Shown: piece by piece, positions 1-8,690 of the stretch
Layout: each line of letters starts with the position of its first letter
Numbering within the stretch: the stretch's first letter is position 1
DNA from: CAZAPO01 sp044841755
GTDB taxonomy: Bacteria > Bacteroidota > Bacteroidia > Flavobacteriales > Flavobacteriaceae
NCBI GenBank assembly: GCA_044841755.1
Contig: JAXOFM010000004.1
Coordinates: forward strand, 248,001 to 312,000
Length of the DNA stretch: 64,000 nucleotides
Direction: 5' to 3'
Translations under genes and position numbers: made by a program
The notes under the pieces: generated by a model
Told to the model about the DNA's origin: nothing
Databases searched by the model: none
Seen by the model: the letters and a program-made list of their open reading frames with translations, nothing else

Positions 1-551
1 CCATCAACTGAAGCTAACGTAACAACCCAAATAGATTCTGATACGCAGTCTTTTAAAACAGCAGTGATCTTTTCTGAGCAAAGAGGTAAAAGGTTAATGT
101 TTTTGTTCGTAATCCCTCCTAATCCACCATCCAAGGTCATATCAACTACGGAGTAATTAAAACCAAAGTCGGTACCAGATCCGTCCGGTGATACATCAAC
201 ATCAACAGTAAAAATGTAATAAATGTCAGGATTTTGAGGAGCTGGAACTACTAAAGCCGATTGCGTACTAGAAGAATCTCCAAAAAGATTAGTACCGTTC
301 TGCATTACTTGATGGTTACTATTGTAAACGGTCGTACCATCAGTATACAATACTAAATTACCATCATTATCCGAAATAGAAGTGCAACCTTCTAGTGTAT
401 TTAGTTGTCCATTATTAACCGAAGTTACATTACTTGATGCGATATCAAAAACTAGTCCAGCACCTTGCCCAAAGTACCAATTTGCAGCTTGGTTTTGAGC
501 CCAACAATTAGCGCCAATAGCGAGGGAGAGGATTAATAATACCTTTTTCAC
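1..551 (-). CDS. Secreted surface protein, N-terminal part only (probable T9SS client)
   Basis: The first 183 residues of a secreted protein; the rest lies beyond the window edge. It opens with GTG: the only nearby ATG upstream is followed at once by a stop codon. The signal peptide reads MKKVLLILSLAIGANCWAQ. It is followed by NWYFGQGAGLVFD and Gly/Asp/Asn-rich beta-type segments such as SISDNDGNLVLYTDG and YYIFTVDV. This N-terminus is typical of flavobacterial proteins that end in a type B T9SS sorting domain. That domain is outside the window, so secretion by T9SS is inferred. The exact function is unknown. Confidence 0.7.
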   Translation of the reverse strand, partial: MKKVLLILSLAIGANCWAQNQAANWYFGQGAGLVFDIASSNVTSVNNGQLNTLEGCTSISDNDGNLVLYTDGTTVYNSNHQVMQNGTNLFGDSSSTQSALVVPAPQNPDIYYIFTVDVDVSPDGSGTDFGFNYSVVDMTLDGGLGGITNKNINLLPLCSEKITAVLKDCVSESIWVVTLASVD

Positions 552-552
552 A

Positions 553-576
553 GACTTACATTTTAAAAATGTAGTC
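553..576. repeat. Inverted repeat at the start of the secreted-protein gene
   Basis: ACATTTT and AAAATGT arms flank a single A, with outer GAC/GTC pairs. The repeat lies two bases upstream of the GTG start and would fold in that gene's leader. No T-run follows on the minus strand, so it does not look like the terminator of the upstream permease gene. It could be an operator or a translation-control hairpin. Confidence 0.35.
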
Positions 577-586
577 TATAAATATA

Positions 587-1414
587 TTATAAATCGCGCT
601 TTTTTAATAACCTATACGATAAAAATACAAATAAAGCAGTCCAAGCAAGAACAATAACAATCTCGTACCAATGCACGGCATAATCATAAGCAAGACTCTC
701 CTTATCTGGAAATTTAGACATTGCTATCCTTTGAAAAGGCTGCTTAATTAGATTGTACATAGACTTGAGCGGGAAGAAATTTTGAATTCTCTCTGCAATA
801 TCTGAACTCTTGGTTTGCCAAGCAATAAGACCAAAAATTATCCATTCAAGTACAAAGTCAATAAATAAGAATCCTAATGCAAAAGCTGAACGTTTAGCAA
901 GCATTCCTAAGAATAAACAGAATGAAAAGAATCCTACAAGTTTAACAAAGTAACCTAGTAAATATTCCGTTTCAGAAAGAATGATTCCAATTTCTTTATA
1001 GCTTGAATAATACAATCCGATTAACAGTGATATAAGTGTTAATAAAAGTGTAGCTACTAAGGAGAAAAATACAATTGTGTAAAATTTAGATAGAATAAAC
1101 TCTTTCTTACTTAAACCATCAATTAAGTTCTGCTTAATTGTCTTATTACTATATTCGTTTCCAATCATACTTACCACTACAATGGCAAAGAAGAACTTAA
1201 ATTGAGAAGCAAAGAATGTGGTGATATGCCAGATTATTGGGAAGTTGTAAATACCTAATTCACCTAACTCCAAAGTAAAGAAGCCAAAGAAATTAATTTT
1301 AATCGAAGATAAAATTAATACTGTGAATGGTAAAACAAATGAGATAAATATGAGAATCTTGCTCGTTCTATTGAGCAATAGTTTTTGTAATTCTAATTGT
1401 AAAAGACGTAACAT
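587..1414 (-). CDS. ABC-2 type transporter permease
   Basis: Integral membrane subunit of an ABC exporter. About six hydrophobic segments are visible, near residues 20-38, 75-88, 115-135, 155-173, 178-198 and 250-270. The cytoplasmic signature after the second segment, GNEYSNKTIKQNLIDGLSKK, is typical of ABC-2 permeases (YhaP/NatB-like) at the coupling helix. It follows the ATPase gene by 16 bases on the same strand, so the two are almost certainly co-transcribed and form one transporter. The substrate cannot be read from sequence. Relatives are implicated in sodium, antibiotic or peptide export. Confidence 0.85.
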   Translation of the reverse strand: MLRLLQLELQKLLLNRTSKILIFISFVLPFTVLILSSIKINFFGFFTLELGELGIYNFPIIWHITTFFASQFKFFFAIVVVSMIGNEYSNKTIKQNLIDGLSKKEFILSKFYTIVFFSLVATLLLTLISLLIGLYYSSYKEIGIILSETEYLLGYFVKLVGFFSFCLFLGMLAKRSAFALGFLFIDFVLEWIIFGLIAWQTKSSDIAERIQNFFPLKSMYNLIKQPFQRIAMSKFPDKESLAYDYAVHWYEIVIVLAWTALFVFLSYRLLKKRDL

Positions 1415-1430
1415 TTTTGATTGATTTTGG

Positions 1431-2327
1431 TTAGTTGTTGTCGGTTAATTGAAGGAACTGCTCTTCTAGACTTTCTTTACGTTTAACTAGATGTGAAAGG
1501 GTAATTCCTTTATCAAACATTAGCTTGTTAAACTCTGAAGCCTCCATAGGATTATTCAAGAATGCGGTGATTAAACCGTCTTCTACTTTTACATTTTTTA
1601 TAGTTTCATCACTTTCCAGAATAGAAAGTAATTCGTCATGCTTATCTGTTTTTAACTCAAAGAACCCATGAGAAGAAATCATTTCATCAACTCGACCAGA
1701 GTATAGCTTTTCTCCTTTCCTTAAAACTACCACATGTGAGCAAACTTTTTCAACTTCATCAAGTAAATGTGAAGCTAATAGAATGGTAGTGCCATTGTTG
1801 GCAATCTCCTTAATTATTTCACGAATTTGATGTATTCCTTGTGGATCAAGTCCGTTTGTTGGTTCATCCAGAATTAGTATTTCAGGGTCATTCAGTAAAG
1901 CTGAAGCAATTGCTAAACGCTGTTTCATACCTAACGAGTAGGTTTTGAACTTACTATTTTTTCGCTCTAGTAGGCCAACAATTTCAAGTTTTTCGTTAAT
2001 CTTACTTTCAGAAACTCCTTTAATTCTACATACTAATTTTAAGTTGTCATATGCAGACATATAAGGATAAAAGTTAGGTCGCTCTATAATGGCGCCTACA
2101 CGTTTAAGCGCATCATGAGTAGAAATGTTTCCATCAAACCATTGAAAGTCCCCTTGTGTTCTGTTAACAACGTTTAAAACAACACCAAGAGTTGTAGATT
2201 TTCCACTTCCGTTAGGTCCTAAAATTCCATAAACATTACCTTTGTTGATAGTAAAAGAAAGGTCTTTAACCGCAGTTAAATAACCAAATTTCTTGGTAAG
2301 ATTATTAATAGTTAATATTGGTTCCAA
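1431..2327 (-). CDS. ABC transporter ATP-binding protein
   Basis: Nucleotide-binding subunit of the exporter completed by the downstream permease. Walker A is GPNGSGKST (residues 37-45), the signature is YSLGMKQR (about 126-133), Walker B plus D-loop is LILDEPTNGLDPQG, and the switch histidine is in LLASHLLDE. About 90 C-terminal residues after the ATPase core match the accessory region of BcrA/NatA-type ATPases. At 298 residues it has the usual family length. It is divergently oriented from the unknown gene starting at 2429. The substrate is not determined. Confidence 0.9.
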   Translation of the reverse strand: MEPILTINNLTKKFGYLTAVKDLSFTINKGNVYGILGPNGSGKSTTLGVVLNVVNRTQGDFQWFDGNISTHDALKRVGAIIERPNFYPYMSAYDNLKLVCRIKGVSESKINEKLEIVGLLERKNSKFKTYSLGMKQRLAIASALLNDPEILILDEPTNGLDPQGIHQIREIIKEIANNGTTILLASHLLDEVEKVCSHVVVLRKGEKLYSGRVDEMISSHGFFELKTDKHDELLSILESDETIKNVKVEDGLITAFLNNPMEASEFNKLMFDKGITLSHLVKRKESLEEQFLQLTDNN

Positions 2328-2415
2328 GTGTATATTGATTGATTAGTTATAAACGTAAGACGACAAAACCCAAAACTTGTTACAATAGGTTTTTAATATC
2401 ACAATAAAAATGCAT

Positions 2416-2423
2416 TACATTTG
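2416..2423 (+). promoter_or_regulatory. -7 promoter box for the 2429 gene
   Basis: TACATTTG matches the Bacteroidota consensus TAnnTTTG exactly. Only five bases separate it from the ATG, so a transcript starting 3-7 bases downstream would be leaderless or nearly so. No clear -33 TTG was found at the right distance. Confidence 0.55.
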
Positions 2424-2428
2424 ATCTT

Positions 2429-3502
2429 ATGGCGAAAGATAAAGTTAATGATTTAAAAATATCGAAAAAAAAGCCTTCGTTTCCAATAACAAAGGAATTA
2501 CAAGCATATCTCTCTGAATATAAAAGAAAGATACGAATACCTGTTTTTTATGACGATTTGTTACGCTTTCAAGGTTCTATTTCGGTTTATGATAAAGATG
2601 GTAATGACACTTTATGGATTAGAGTATATTACAATGATTATGAAAGAGAAGAGATTGATTTAAGTCTTAAAAAGGTTTATACAAATTTACATTCAGATGG
2701 AAATGAGAAAATCATTTCTTTTTTAAATATAGATGCTATAGACTACTGCACCTTTGGTAACTCAAAGCCTTTTAGAGTTAAGGTGAGGAATATTTTAAAT
2801 GATAACTACACTTACTTTTATGTAAAGAAAGCAGATGCTTCAAGAGTTTACGGGTTAGAATTAGAGCACATGCTATCACCATATAATTTAAATTTTATGG
2901 TCTTTAAGGATACGTTGATTGAAGAGCATATTTCGGGAATTCCTGGTGATGAGTTTATAAAAAATATGCTTCCCAATTGTAATGAGTTAGAACGATCCCA
3001 AATAGCTAAAGAATTTGTGAAATTTAATGAGCGTTGTATGATTAGACTTTTGGGTGATATGCGTTCCTATAACTATGTGATTGTACCAACTCATGATTTT
3101 GATCAAGTGATTTATAGGGTTAGAGCTATTGATTTTGATCAGCAGTGTTATGAAGGAAAATTTAATATCTACAGACCACAGTTTTTTAAAGAAAACCTGA
3201 AAATGGTTCAAATGGTGGCCGATAAGTTTCAAAAAGAATCAATAGATCAATATAAGCTTGAGGAAAGATCTATTATTGCTAAACGATTAATAAGTTATGG
3301 CAAAAGAATTGAAAAGCTATTGGATTGCATGATTATGGACGATATATCCACTCAGGAAAATGTAGACCAATTAAAATCTAGAATCTATGAATATACTAAC
3401 GACATGAAATTTAGGCACAGCAAAAACATGGGTGAGATTCTAAAATACGCTTTAGATTTTGTCAAACGTAATTACGAAAACCATCATACTTCTGGTCTAT
3501 AA
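2429..3502 (+). CDS. Conserved hypothetical protein, possibly kinase-like
   Basis: A 357-residue soluble protein with no signal peptide or membrane segment; I do not recognise a named family. The N-terminal 45 residues are Lys-rich. The middle carries EEHISGIPGDEFI and, about 85 residues later, VRAIDFDQQCYEGKF. These loosely recall the hinge and the metal-binding IDFDQ motif of atypical kinase folds (HipA/aminoglycoside-kinase-like). No glycine loop or HxD-type catalytic loop is obvious, so this is only a suggestion. The C-terminal 90 residues look helical. The 3' end abuts the convergent gene with no spacer and no terminator. Confidence 0.65.
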   Translation: MAKDKVNDLKISKKKPSFPITKELQAYLSEYKRKIRIPVFYDDLLRFQGSISVYDKDGNDTLWIRVYYNDYEREEIDLSLKKVYTNLHSDGNEKIISFLNIDAIDYCTFGNSKPFRVKVRNILNDNYTYFYVKKADASRVYGLELEHMLSPYNLNFMVFKDTLIEEHISGIPGDEFIKNMLPNCNELERSQIAKEFVKFNERCMIRLLGDMRSYNYVIVPTHDFDQVIYRVRAIDFDQQCYEGKFNIYRPQFFKENLKMVQMVADKFQKESIDQYKLEERSIIAKRLISYGKRIEKLLDCMIMDDISTQENVDQLKSRIYEYTNDMKFRHSKNMGEILKYALDFVKRNYENHHTSGL

Positions 3503-4015
3503 TTAGTTCCAATTCTCGTTAAAATCTAAATCGTCGTAATCGTCTATTTTAAGGCTGTCAAACTCATCAAGACCCATTGGGTCTTCTGCTTCAAAATTTT
3601 TTTCCGGTGCTTCAATAGGTATTTGTCCGTGCACAAACATTAGGTTAGGATAATCTGTACCTTCTGCTTCATCAACAATTTCTCCCAATTCAACAAAAAA
3701 TGTCCACATATTTAGGAAGTCGTATACATATATGAGTTTAGTTCTTTCTTCATCAACAATGTCTTCAAGAACAGTTTCATGCATTAATCTAACCGAACCG
3801 CCTGCCTCGCTCATATCAAAAAGAGAAATTTCTTCACCTTGATTCCATTCATCATCACTTAAGTAAAACGAAGCCATTTCTGTTCCATCAAATCCAAAAG
3901 ACTGAGTAATGGTATTATGAAGATCTTCAAGGGTATTAGTTTTTCTAATTTCAATATCTCTGAAGATATCTTCTTCTGTCATGTGATCTAATATGATTCT
4001 AAATCTGTAAATCAT
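3503..4015 (-). CDS. PRiA4b ORF-3-like (IS1096 TnpR-type) domain protein
   Basis: A 170-residue acidic protein. The opening MIYRFRIILDHMTEEDIFRDIEI, the segment LEDLHNTITQSFGFDG, and a later LIYVYDFLNMWTFFVEL match the plasmid pRiA4b ORF-3-like fold (PF07929). That family is also called IS1096 TnpR family after a passenger gene. The C-terminal tail (about residues 140-170) is nearly all Asp/Glu/Leu. Despite the name there is no transposase nearby, and the gene sits among housekeeping genes. Its role is unknown. The stop codon lies directly against that of the convergent unknown gene. Confidence 0.75.
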   Translation of the reverse strand: MIYRFRIILDHMTEEDIFRDIEIRKTNTLEDLHNTITQSFGFDGTEMASFYLSDDEWNQGEEISLFDMSEAGGSVRLMHETVLEDIVDEERTKLIYVYDFLNMWTFFVELGEIVDEAEGTDYPNLMFVHGQIPIEAPEKNFEAEDPMGLDEFDSLKIDDYDDLDFNENWN

Positions 4016-4051
4016 GAATTAACTATTCTTAAAGTAAATGTATGAAATTTT

Positions 4052-5068
4052 CTATTTAGTAAAACGATGTAATGTAAAGGTCATTGAAGTTAACAAGAAA
4101 AAAGCTCCTACTTGATGCGCAACACCTAACCAAACGGGTACTTGTAACAGTATTGTAAGTACACCAAGAAGAAATTGAACTCCAACCAAAATGAGTAAGC
4201 TATTAATGCCAATTAACTGATCTTTTGAAAGCGCAAGGTTTTTAGCTTTTCTCCAGATTAGGAAAACAAAAACAACTACTATATAAGCTAAAATCCTGTG
4301 AACAAATTGCACTCCACTTTTTCCTTCTATAAAGTTTTTAATTACTGGTGATTGCTCCATATAAACAGTTTCGTGCATAAACTTACCGTCACTCATCATA
4401 GGCCAGAAGTTATGAATAAAACCAGCATCTAAGCCTGCTACAAAGGCACCGTATATTATCTGTAAGATTAATATGGCTAAACCAGCTCTGATAAGGTTTC
4501 TGAAACTTTTTACAACCTCTTTTTTATTAGGATATAAAATATCAAGAGCTACCCAAAAGGTAAATGCAAATGTGATGAAGGCTGTAGTTAAGTGAGCTGC
4601 TAATCTATAGTGACTTACATCTGGCCTGTCAACCAATCCGCTTTTCACCATATACCAACCTAAGAAGCCTTGAAAAGCGCCTAAAAATAACAAGATGATA
4701 CATTTTTTAATTGTTGGTTTAGCAAGTTGTTTTCTAATTAGGAAATAGATAAATGGAAGAATAAATACTAAACCAATTAATCTTCCAATCACACGATGGA
4801 GCCATTCCCAAAAGTAGATTTCTTTAAAATCTTCTAAGGTAAAGTGGTAGTTTAATTTCTGGTATTCTGGGTATTGCTTATAAAGTTCAAAAGCTTCTTG
4901 CCATTCAATTTCATTCATTGGAGGAATGGTACCAGAAATAAGCTTGTAATTTGACATTGAAAGGCCTGAGTGTGTAAGTCGCGTTATACCACCAACTACC
5001 ACCATCACAAAAATCAATATACATCCTAAAATTAACCAGTAAACTACTTTCTTGTTGTCTTTATTCAT
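4052..5068 (-). CDS. ctaA: Heme A synthase (COX15/CtaA family)
   Basis: Membrane enzyme that oxidises heme O to heme A for cytochrome c oxidase. About eight transmembrane segments are visible, and the conserved His ligands fall in the expected contexts: WEWLHRVIGRLIG, HYRLAAHLTTAF, VQFVHRILAYIVV and VAHQVGAFFLL. The N-terminal VGGITRLTHSGLSM motif is diagnostic of the COX15 branch. The length of 338 residues is normal. It overlaps the 3' end of cca by eight bases on the same strand. Heme O synthase (ctaB) is not in the window. Confidence 0.95.
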   Translation of the reverse strand: MNKDNKKVVYWLILGCILIFVMVVVGGITRLTHSGLSMSNYKLISGTIPPMNEIEWQEAFELYKQYPEYQKLNYHFTLEDFKEIYFWEWLHRVIGRLIGLVFILPFIYFLIRKQLAKPTIKKCIILLFLGAFQGFLGWYMVKSGLVDRPDVSHYRLAAHLTTAFITFAFTFWVALDILYPNKKEVVKSFRNLIRAGLAILILQIIYGAFVAGLDAGFIHNFWPMMSDGKFMHETVYMEQSPVIKNFIEGKSGVQFVHRILAYIVVVFVFLIWRKAKNLALSKDQLIGINSLLILVGVQFLLGVLTILLQVPVWLGVAHQVGAFFLLTSMTFTLHRFTK

Positions 5069-6479
5069 TTGCTTTAAGTCCTAGTTTTTTTCCTTTATCG
5101 AGCATCAAATTAAACGCAGCCTCATGTTCATTTGGAATGTCTCCATCCAAGATGGCTTCTTTAATAGCTTCTTTAATGATTCCTATTTCACGAGAAGGTT
5201 TTAGGTTGAAAGTCTTCATGATTTCTTCTCCTGTTACTGGAGGTTGAAAATTCCTAACATGATCTCTTTCTTCAACTTCTACAATCTTTTGCCTTACAAT
5301 TTTGAAGTTGTTATGATATTTATCAAACTTCTTTTTGTTCTTAGTGGTGATATCTGCCTCACACAAGATCATCAGATCATCAACATAATCACCAGCATCA
5401 AAAATGAGCCTTCTAACAGCAGAATCAGTTACAATATCTTGAGCTAATACGATGGGACGTGAACTCATTAATACCAATTTCTGAACGTACTTCATCTTGT
5501 CATTTAGTGGCATTTTTAAACGTTTAAAAAGCCTGAAAACCATTTTTGAGCCTTCAAATTCATGACCATGAAATGTCCATCCAACCTTTTTACTGAAACG
5601 TTTTGTGGGAGCTTTTCCTATGTCGTGCAATAATGCTGCCCATCGCAGCCATAAATTATTAGTATGATCAGCAATATTATCAACTACTTCAAGTGTATGA
5701 TAGAAATTGTCTTTATGTCTTTGACCTTCAACTTCGTCAATTCCTTTTAGAGCAGTGAGCTCAGGTAAAATTTGCTTTAACAAACCTGTTTTTTCCAATA
5801 AAAGAAAACCTGTTGAAGGTGTATTACTTTCCAGTATTTTATTTACTTCGGTAACAATGCGTTCTTTGGTAATAATCTTTAAACGTTCGTTGCTTCGACT
5901 AATAGCATCAAGTGATTTTTCTTCAATTTGAAAATCTAATTGTGTAGCAAATCGAATAGCACGTAACATTCGCAATGGATCATCGCTATAAGTTATGTCT
6001 GGATCAAGAGGAGTTTTAACGATTTTGTTATCTAGATCTGTTAATCCGTTAAAAGGGTCTAGAAGATCCCCAAAATTATCTTTCCTTAAGCTTAGGGCTA
6101 ACGCGTTAATAGTAAAATCTCTTCTGTTTTGGTCGTCTTGAAGTGTTCCGTTTTCAATAATTGGGTTTCTGCTATTTTTTGAATACGACTCTTTTCTGGC
6201 ACCTACAAACTCGATCTCTAAATCTTCATAGCGCAACATAGCAGTTCCGTAAGTTTTGAAAACCTGAACTTTTGGATTATTGGGTAAGTTTTTTGATACT
6301 TGTTTAGCCAGTTCAATCCCACTTCCAATAGCAACAACGTCAATATCTTTATGTGTACCTCTTTTAAGAATTAGATCACGAACAAAACCACCAATTACAT
6401 AGCTGTCAAGTCCCAACTCTGATGCTGATTTGGAGATAATTAAAAAAATTGGATGTGTTAAAGCTTCTTTGTAGTTCAT
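5061..6479 (-). CDS. cca: CCA tRNA nucleotidyltransferase with HD domain
   Basis: Adds or repairs the 3' CCA end of tRNA. The nucleotidyltransferase head carries GGFVRDLIL, followed by the metal-binding pair in KDIDVVAIG, and the motif NRRDFTINALAL. The middle holds the PLRMLRAIRFA region. A C-terminal HD domain (WAALLHDIGKAP, FHGHEFEG) suggests an added phosphohydrolase activity. This is a class II bacterial enzyme of standard length (472 residues). It is the first gene of a two-gene overlap with ctaA. Confidence 0.95.
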   Translation of the reverse strand: MNYKEALTHPIFLIISKSASELGLDSYVIGGFVRDLILKRGTHKDIDVVAIGSGIELAKQVSKNLPNNPKVQVFKTYGTAMLRYEDLEIEFVGARKESYSKNSRNPIIENGTLQDDQNRRDFTINALALSLRKDNFGDLLDPFNGLTDLDNKIVKTPLDPDITYSDDPLRMLRAIRFATQLDFQIEEKSLDAISRSNERLKIITKERIVTEVNKILESNTPSTGFLLLEKTGLLKQILPELTALKGIDEVEGQRHKDNFYHTLEVVDNIADHTNNLWLRWAALLHDIGKAPTKRFSKKVGWTFHGHEFEGSKMVFRLFKRLKMPLNDKMKYVQKLVLMSSRPIVLAQDIVTDSAVRRLIFDAGDYVDDLMILCEADITTKNKKKFDKYHNNFKIVRQKIVEVEERDHVRNFQPPVTGEEIMKTFNLKPSREIGIIKEAIKEAILDGDIPNEHEAAFNLMLDKGKKLGLKANE

Positions 6480-6551
6480 TTATTTAAAACTCCAATTTTC
6501 AAATTCCAAACTCCAAAATAACTTGGAACTTAGCTCTTGAAATTTTGAATG
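6480..6551. repeat. Spacer with repeated TCCAA/TTGGA motifs
   Basis: The 72 bases between tsaC and cca contain two direct copies of CTCCAA (6490-6495, 6511-6516), an inverted TTCCAA/TTGGAA pair (6504-6509, 6523-6528) and two TTGAA/TTCAA-type pieces. It is simple-looking intergenic sequence, possibly a degenerate dispersed repeat. No gene was found. Confidence 0.3.
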
Positions 6552-7115
6552 CTATTTTCTTATAATAGTTACAGCTCCATCATTACTTAGCTTAATGATT
6601 GATGAGGCTTTACCGTTTTTTTTATTGCGTTGCAAATTTACAACATAGTCAACACCTTTTAAAATGTCTTCATCTATTTCTTTAAAGCTTTTTGGTGATG
6701 GCAGACTACTTATATTTGCTGAGGTAGAGACTATTGGTTTCTTATATTTTCTCAAGAGCGCATTACAAAAACCATCTCTCACTACACGAATTGCTAATGT
6801 GTTATCTGATGCTATAATATTTTCTGTAACTCGTTTAGGTCTATCATAAATAATAGTTGTAGGCTTATTGGCATATTTTAAGATATCGTATGCAACCTCA
6901 GGAATGTTTTCTATGTATTGTTGAAGCATCTTAAAATCACTTACCAAACAGATCATAGACTTGGATTCTTCTCTTTTTTTAAGTTCATAAATGCGTTTTA
7001 CCGCATCATAATTTGTGGCGTCACAACCTATTCCCCAAATGGTATCGGTTGGATAAAGAATAATTCCGCCTCTTTTTAAAACTTCAATGGTTTTATTTAC
7101 TTCTTCGTTTAACAT
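6552..7115 (-). CDS. tsaC: L-threonylcarbamoyladenylate synthase
   Basis: Makes threonylcarbamoyl-AMP from threonine, bicarbonate and ATP, the first step of the t6A37 modification of ANN-decoding tRNAs. The hallmark KRGGIILYPTDTIWGIGCD opens the protein, followed by KKREESKSMICLV and the substrate-site STSANISSLPSP. At 187 residues it is the short TsaC/YrdC form without the Sua5 C-terminal domain. It precedes cca on the same strand with 72 bases between, so both could belong to one tRNA-maturation transcript. Confidence 0.93.
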   Translation of the reverse strand: MLNEEVNKTIEVLKRGGIILYPTDTIWGIGCDATNYDAVKRIYELKKREESKSMICLVSDFKMLQQYIENIPEVAYDILKYANKPTTIIYDRPKRVTENIIASDNTLAIRVVRDGFCNALLRKYKKPIVSTSANISSLPSPKSFKEIDEDILKGVDYVVNLQRNKKNGKASSIIKLSNDGAVTIIRK

Positions 7116-7133
7116 TGGTATTTAATCTGCATG

Positions 7134-7141
7134 CAAATTTA
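7134..7141 (-). promoter_or_regulatory. -7 promoter box for tsaC
   Basis: On the minus strand this reads TAAATTTG, an exact TAnnTTTG match, 18 bases upstream of the tsaC ATG. It implies a leader of about 12-16 bases. Confidence 0.55.
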
Positions 7142-7173
7142 CCATTAGTTTTCAACTTTGAATTAAAACTTTG

Positions 7174-7181
7174 TAATATTG
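7174..7181 (+). promoter_or_regulatory. Possible -7 box for the LPS kinase gene
   Basis: TAATATTG differs from TAnnTTTG at one base and ends four bases before the ATG at 7186. If used, the mRNA would be almost leaderless. It is divergent from the tsaC promoter in a 70-base gap. Confidence 0.35.
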
Positions 7182-7185
7182 CGGC

Positions 7186-7929
7186 ATGGTTGGATATGTT
7201 CATAAAAAGTATGAATCACATCAAGAGGAAATTGAAAAGATCGTTTCATCTTTTGATGAGAGAGGTAATCAAATAAAGGATGCTAGAAATAAGTTGAAGC
7301 TTTTCGATTTAAAAGGGCAGACCGTTAATATCAAATCATTTAAAGTCCCTAACCTAATTAATAAGTTAGTTTATAAGTTTTTTAGAAAAGGAAAAGCCCA
7401 ACGTTCTTTTGAATATGCTAGCAAATTGATTGAAATGGGGATTGGTAGCCCACAGCCAATAGCCTATTATAAAGAGGAGTCAATCTTATTTTTGAAGAAA
7501 AGCTTTTATGTAAGTGAGCACTTGGATTACGATCTTACTTATCGAGAATTAATTCATGATTTTAATTACCCTGATTGGGAAAATATCTTGAGAGCTTTTA
7601 CCAGATTTACGTTCAAGCTTCATGAAAAGGGAGTGTATTTCCTCGATCATTCACCAGGAAATACTTTGATAAAGAGGAAAGAACAGGATTACGAATTTTA
7701 TTTGGTTGACCTTAACCGAATGAAATTTAAATCACTTACATATAATGAACGAATTAAAAACTTTGATCGATTAAGTAAGCATGAAAACATGGTAAGGATA
7801 ATGAGTGATGAATATGCTAAATGCATTAATAAAAATCCTAATGCGGTTTTTGATTTAATGTGGAAGTATACTAATCAATTTCGAACTAAAATAAGGCGTA
7901 AAAAGAACCTTAAGAAAAAGTTTAAATAA
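7186..7929 (+). CDS. Lipopolysaccharide core kinase (Kdo kinase/InaA-like)
   Basis: A 247-residue kinase-fold protein of the InaA/KdkA/WaaP group, which phosphorylates Kdo or heptose in the LPS inner core. The catalytic loop is visible as YFLDHSPGNTLI (Asp and Asn in place), the metal-binding motif as VDLNRMKF, and the adenine-pocket stretch as YVSEHLDYDLTYREL. The C-terminus is very basic (TKIRRKKNLKKKF), consistent with peripheral binding to the inner membrane. It neighbours a WaaE-like glycosyltransferase in convergent orientation, which supports a role in LPS core. The exact acceptor is unknown. Confidence 0.85.
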   Translation: MVGYVHKKYESHQEEIEKIVSSFDERGNQIKDARNKLKLFDLKGQTVNIKSFKVPNLINKLVYKFFRKGKAQRSFEYASKLIEMGIGSPQPIAYYKEESILFLKKSFYVSEHLDYDLTYRELIHDFNYPDWENILRAFTRFTFKLHEKGVYFLDHSPGNTLIKRKEQDYEFYLVDLNRMKFKSLTYNERIKNFDRLSKHENMVRIMSDEYAKCINKNPNAVFDLMWKYTNQFRTKIRRKKNLKKKFK

Positions 7930-7932
7930 AAA

Positions 7933-8688
7933 CTATTTTCTCCCTCTTCTTAGTAACCATAGCTTAACATAGCGCATAAATACTACATATGCCTGGATGT
8001 AACCAATAGTAAATCCAACAACGCCATCTCTAAAACCACTTTGAACAATATAGTGCTTGAAAAATCCCCATAAAGGTTTTATTACAAAATGATAAGGTGT
8101 TAATCTCCCAGTTTTTTTATCATAGTCTTTTGCTTGCCAAGAGGCATAGCGATTCATTTTTTCTATGTATTTATCAAAGGTGATATACGTATTATGATAT
8201 AATTTATTACGAAGTTTACCTACTGCGCCATTTGCAATGATTTCGGCATGAACATGTTTGTCTTCATATTTACAGTAGTCACGTTTAAAAAGGCGTAGTA
8301 CCTTATCGTTTCTCCATCCACTATAATAAACACGTTCACCCATAAAATGATTATTACGACCAATCCAAAACGCAACAATATCTTTGGGAGGATTTTGTAA
8401 TATATCTTGTATTTCTTGTTTAAGCTCAGGCGTTACTCGTTCATCGGCATCAACCAAAAGAATCCATTCATGTTTTGCTTGAGGAATTGCCCAGTTTTTT
8501 TGTGAGGCTGAATAATGGTATTCCCTTCTTATTACCCTAGTTGCTAGCTCTTGAGATTTTTCATAAGTACCGTCTGTACTAAAACTATCCACAACAAGAA
8601 TTTCATCAGCAAAATCTACAGAAGTTATAACTGCTTTTATATTGTGTATTTCGTTTCCTGTAGGTATTATTGCTGTAATTTTATCCAT
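7933..8688 (-). CDS. Glycosyltransferase family 2, WaaE/KdtX-like
   Basis: GT-A glycosyltransferase. The nucleotide-binding start reads ITAIIPTGNEIHNI (N-E in place of the usual Y-N-E), then EILVVDSFSTDGTYE, and the metal-binding motif is LLVDADERV. The length (251) and the motif HVHAEI match the WaaE/KdtX branch, which adds glucose to the LPS inner core. The C-terminal 50 residues are hydrophobic/aromatic, probably membrane-associated. It begins two bases after the stop of the TagB/F-like gene, so it is translationally close to the phosphoglycerol cluster. Confidence 0.88.
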   Translation of the reverse strand: MDKITAIIPTGNEIHNIKAVITSVDFADEILVVDSFSTDGTYEKSQELATRVIRREYHYSASQKNWAIPQAKHEWILLVDADERVTPELKQEIQDILQNPPKDIVAFWIGRNNHFMGERVYYSGWRNDKVLRLFKRDYCKYEDKHVHAEIIANGAVGKLRNKLYHNTYITFDKYIEKMNRYASWQAKDYDKKTGRLTPYHFVIKPLWGFFKHYIVQSGFRDGVVGFTIGYIQAYVVFMRYVKLWLLRRGRK

Positions 8689-8690
8689 AA

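Noticed and set aside
3503..4015. Mobile element passenger gene (IS1096 TnpR name)
   Set aside because: The family name is historical. No transposase, inverted repeats or target duplication seen nearby.
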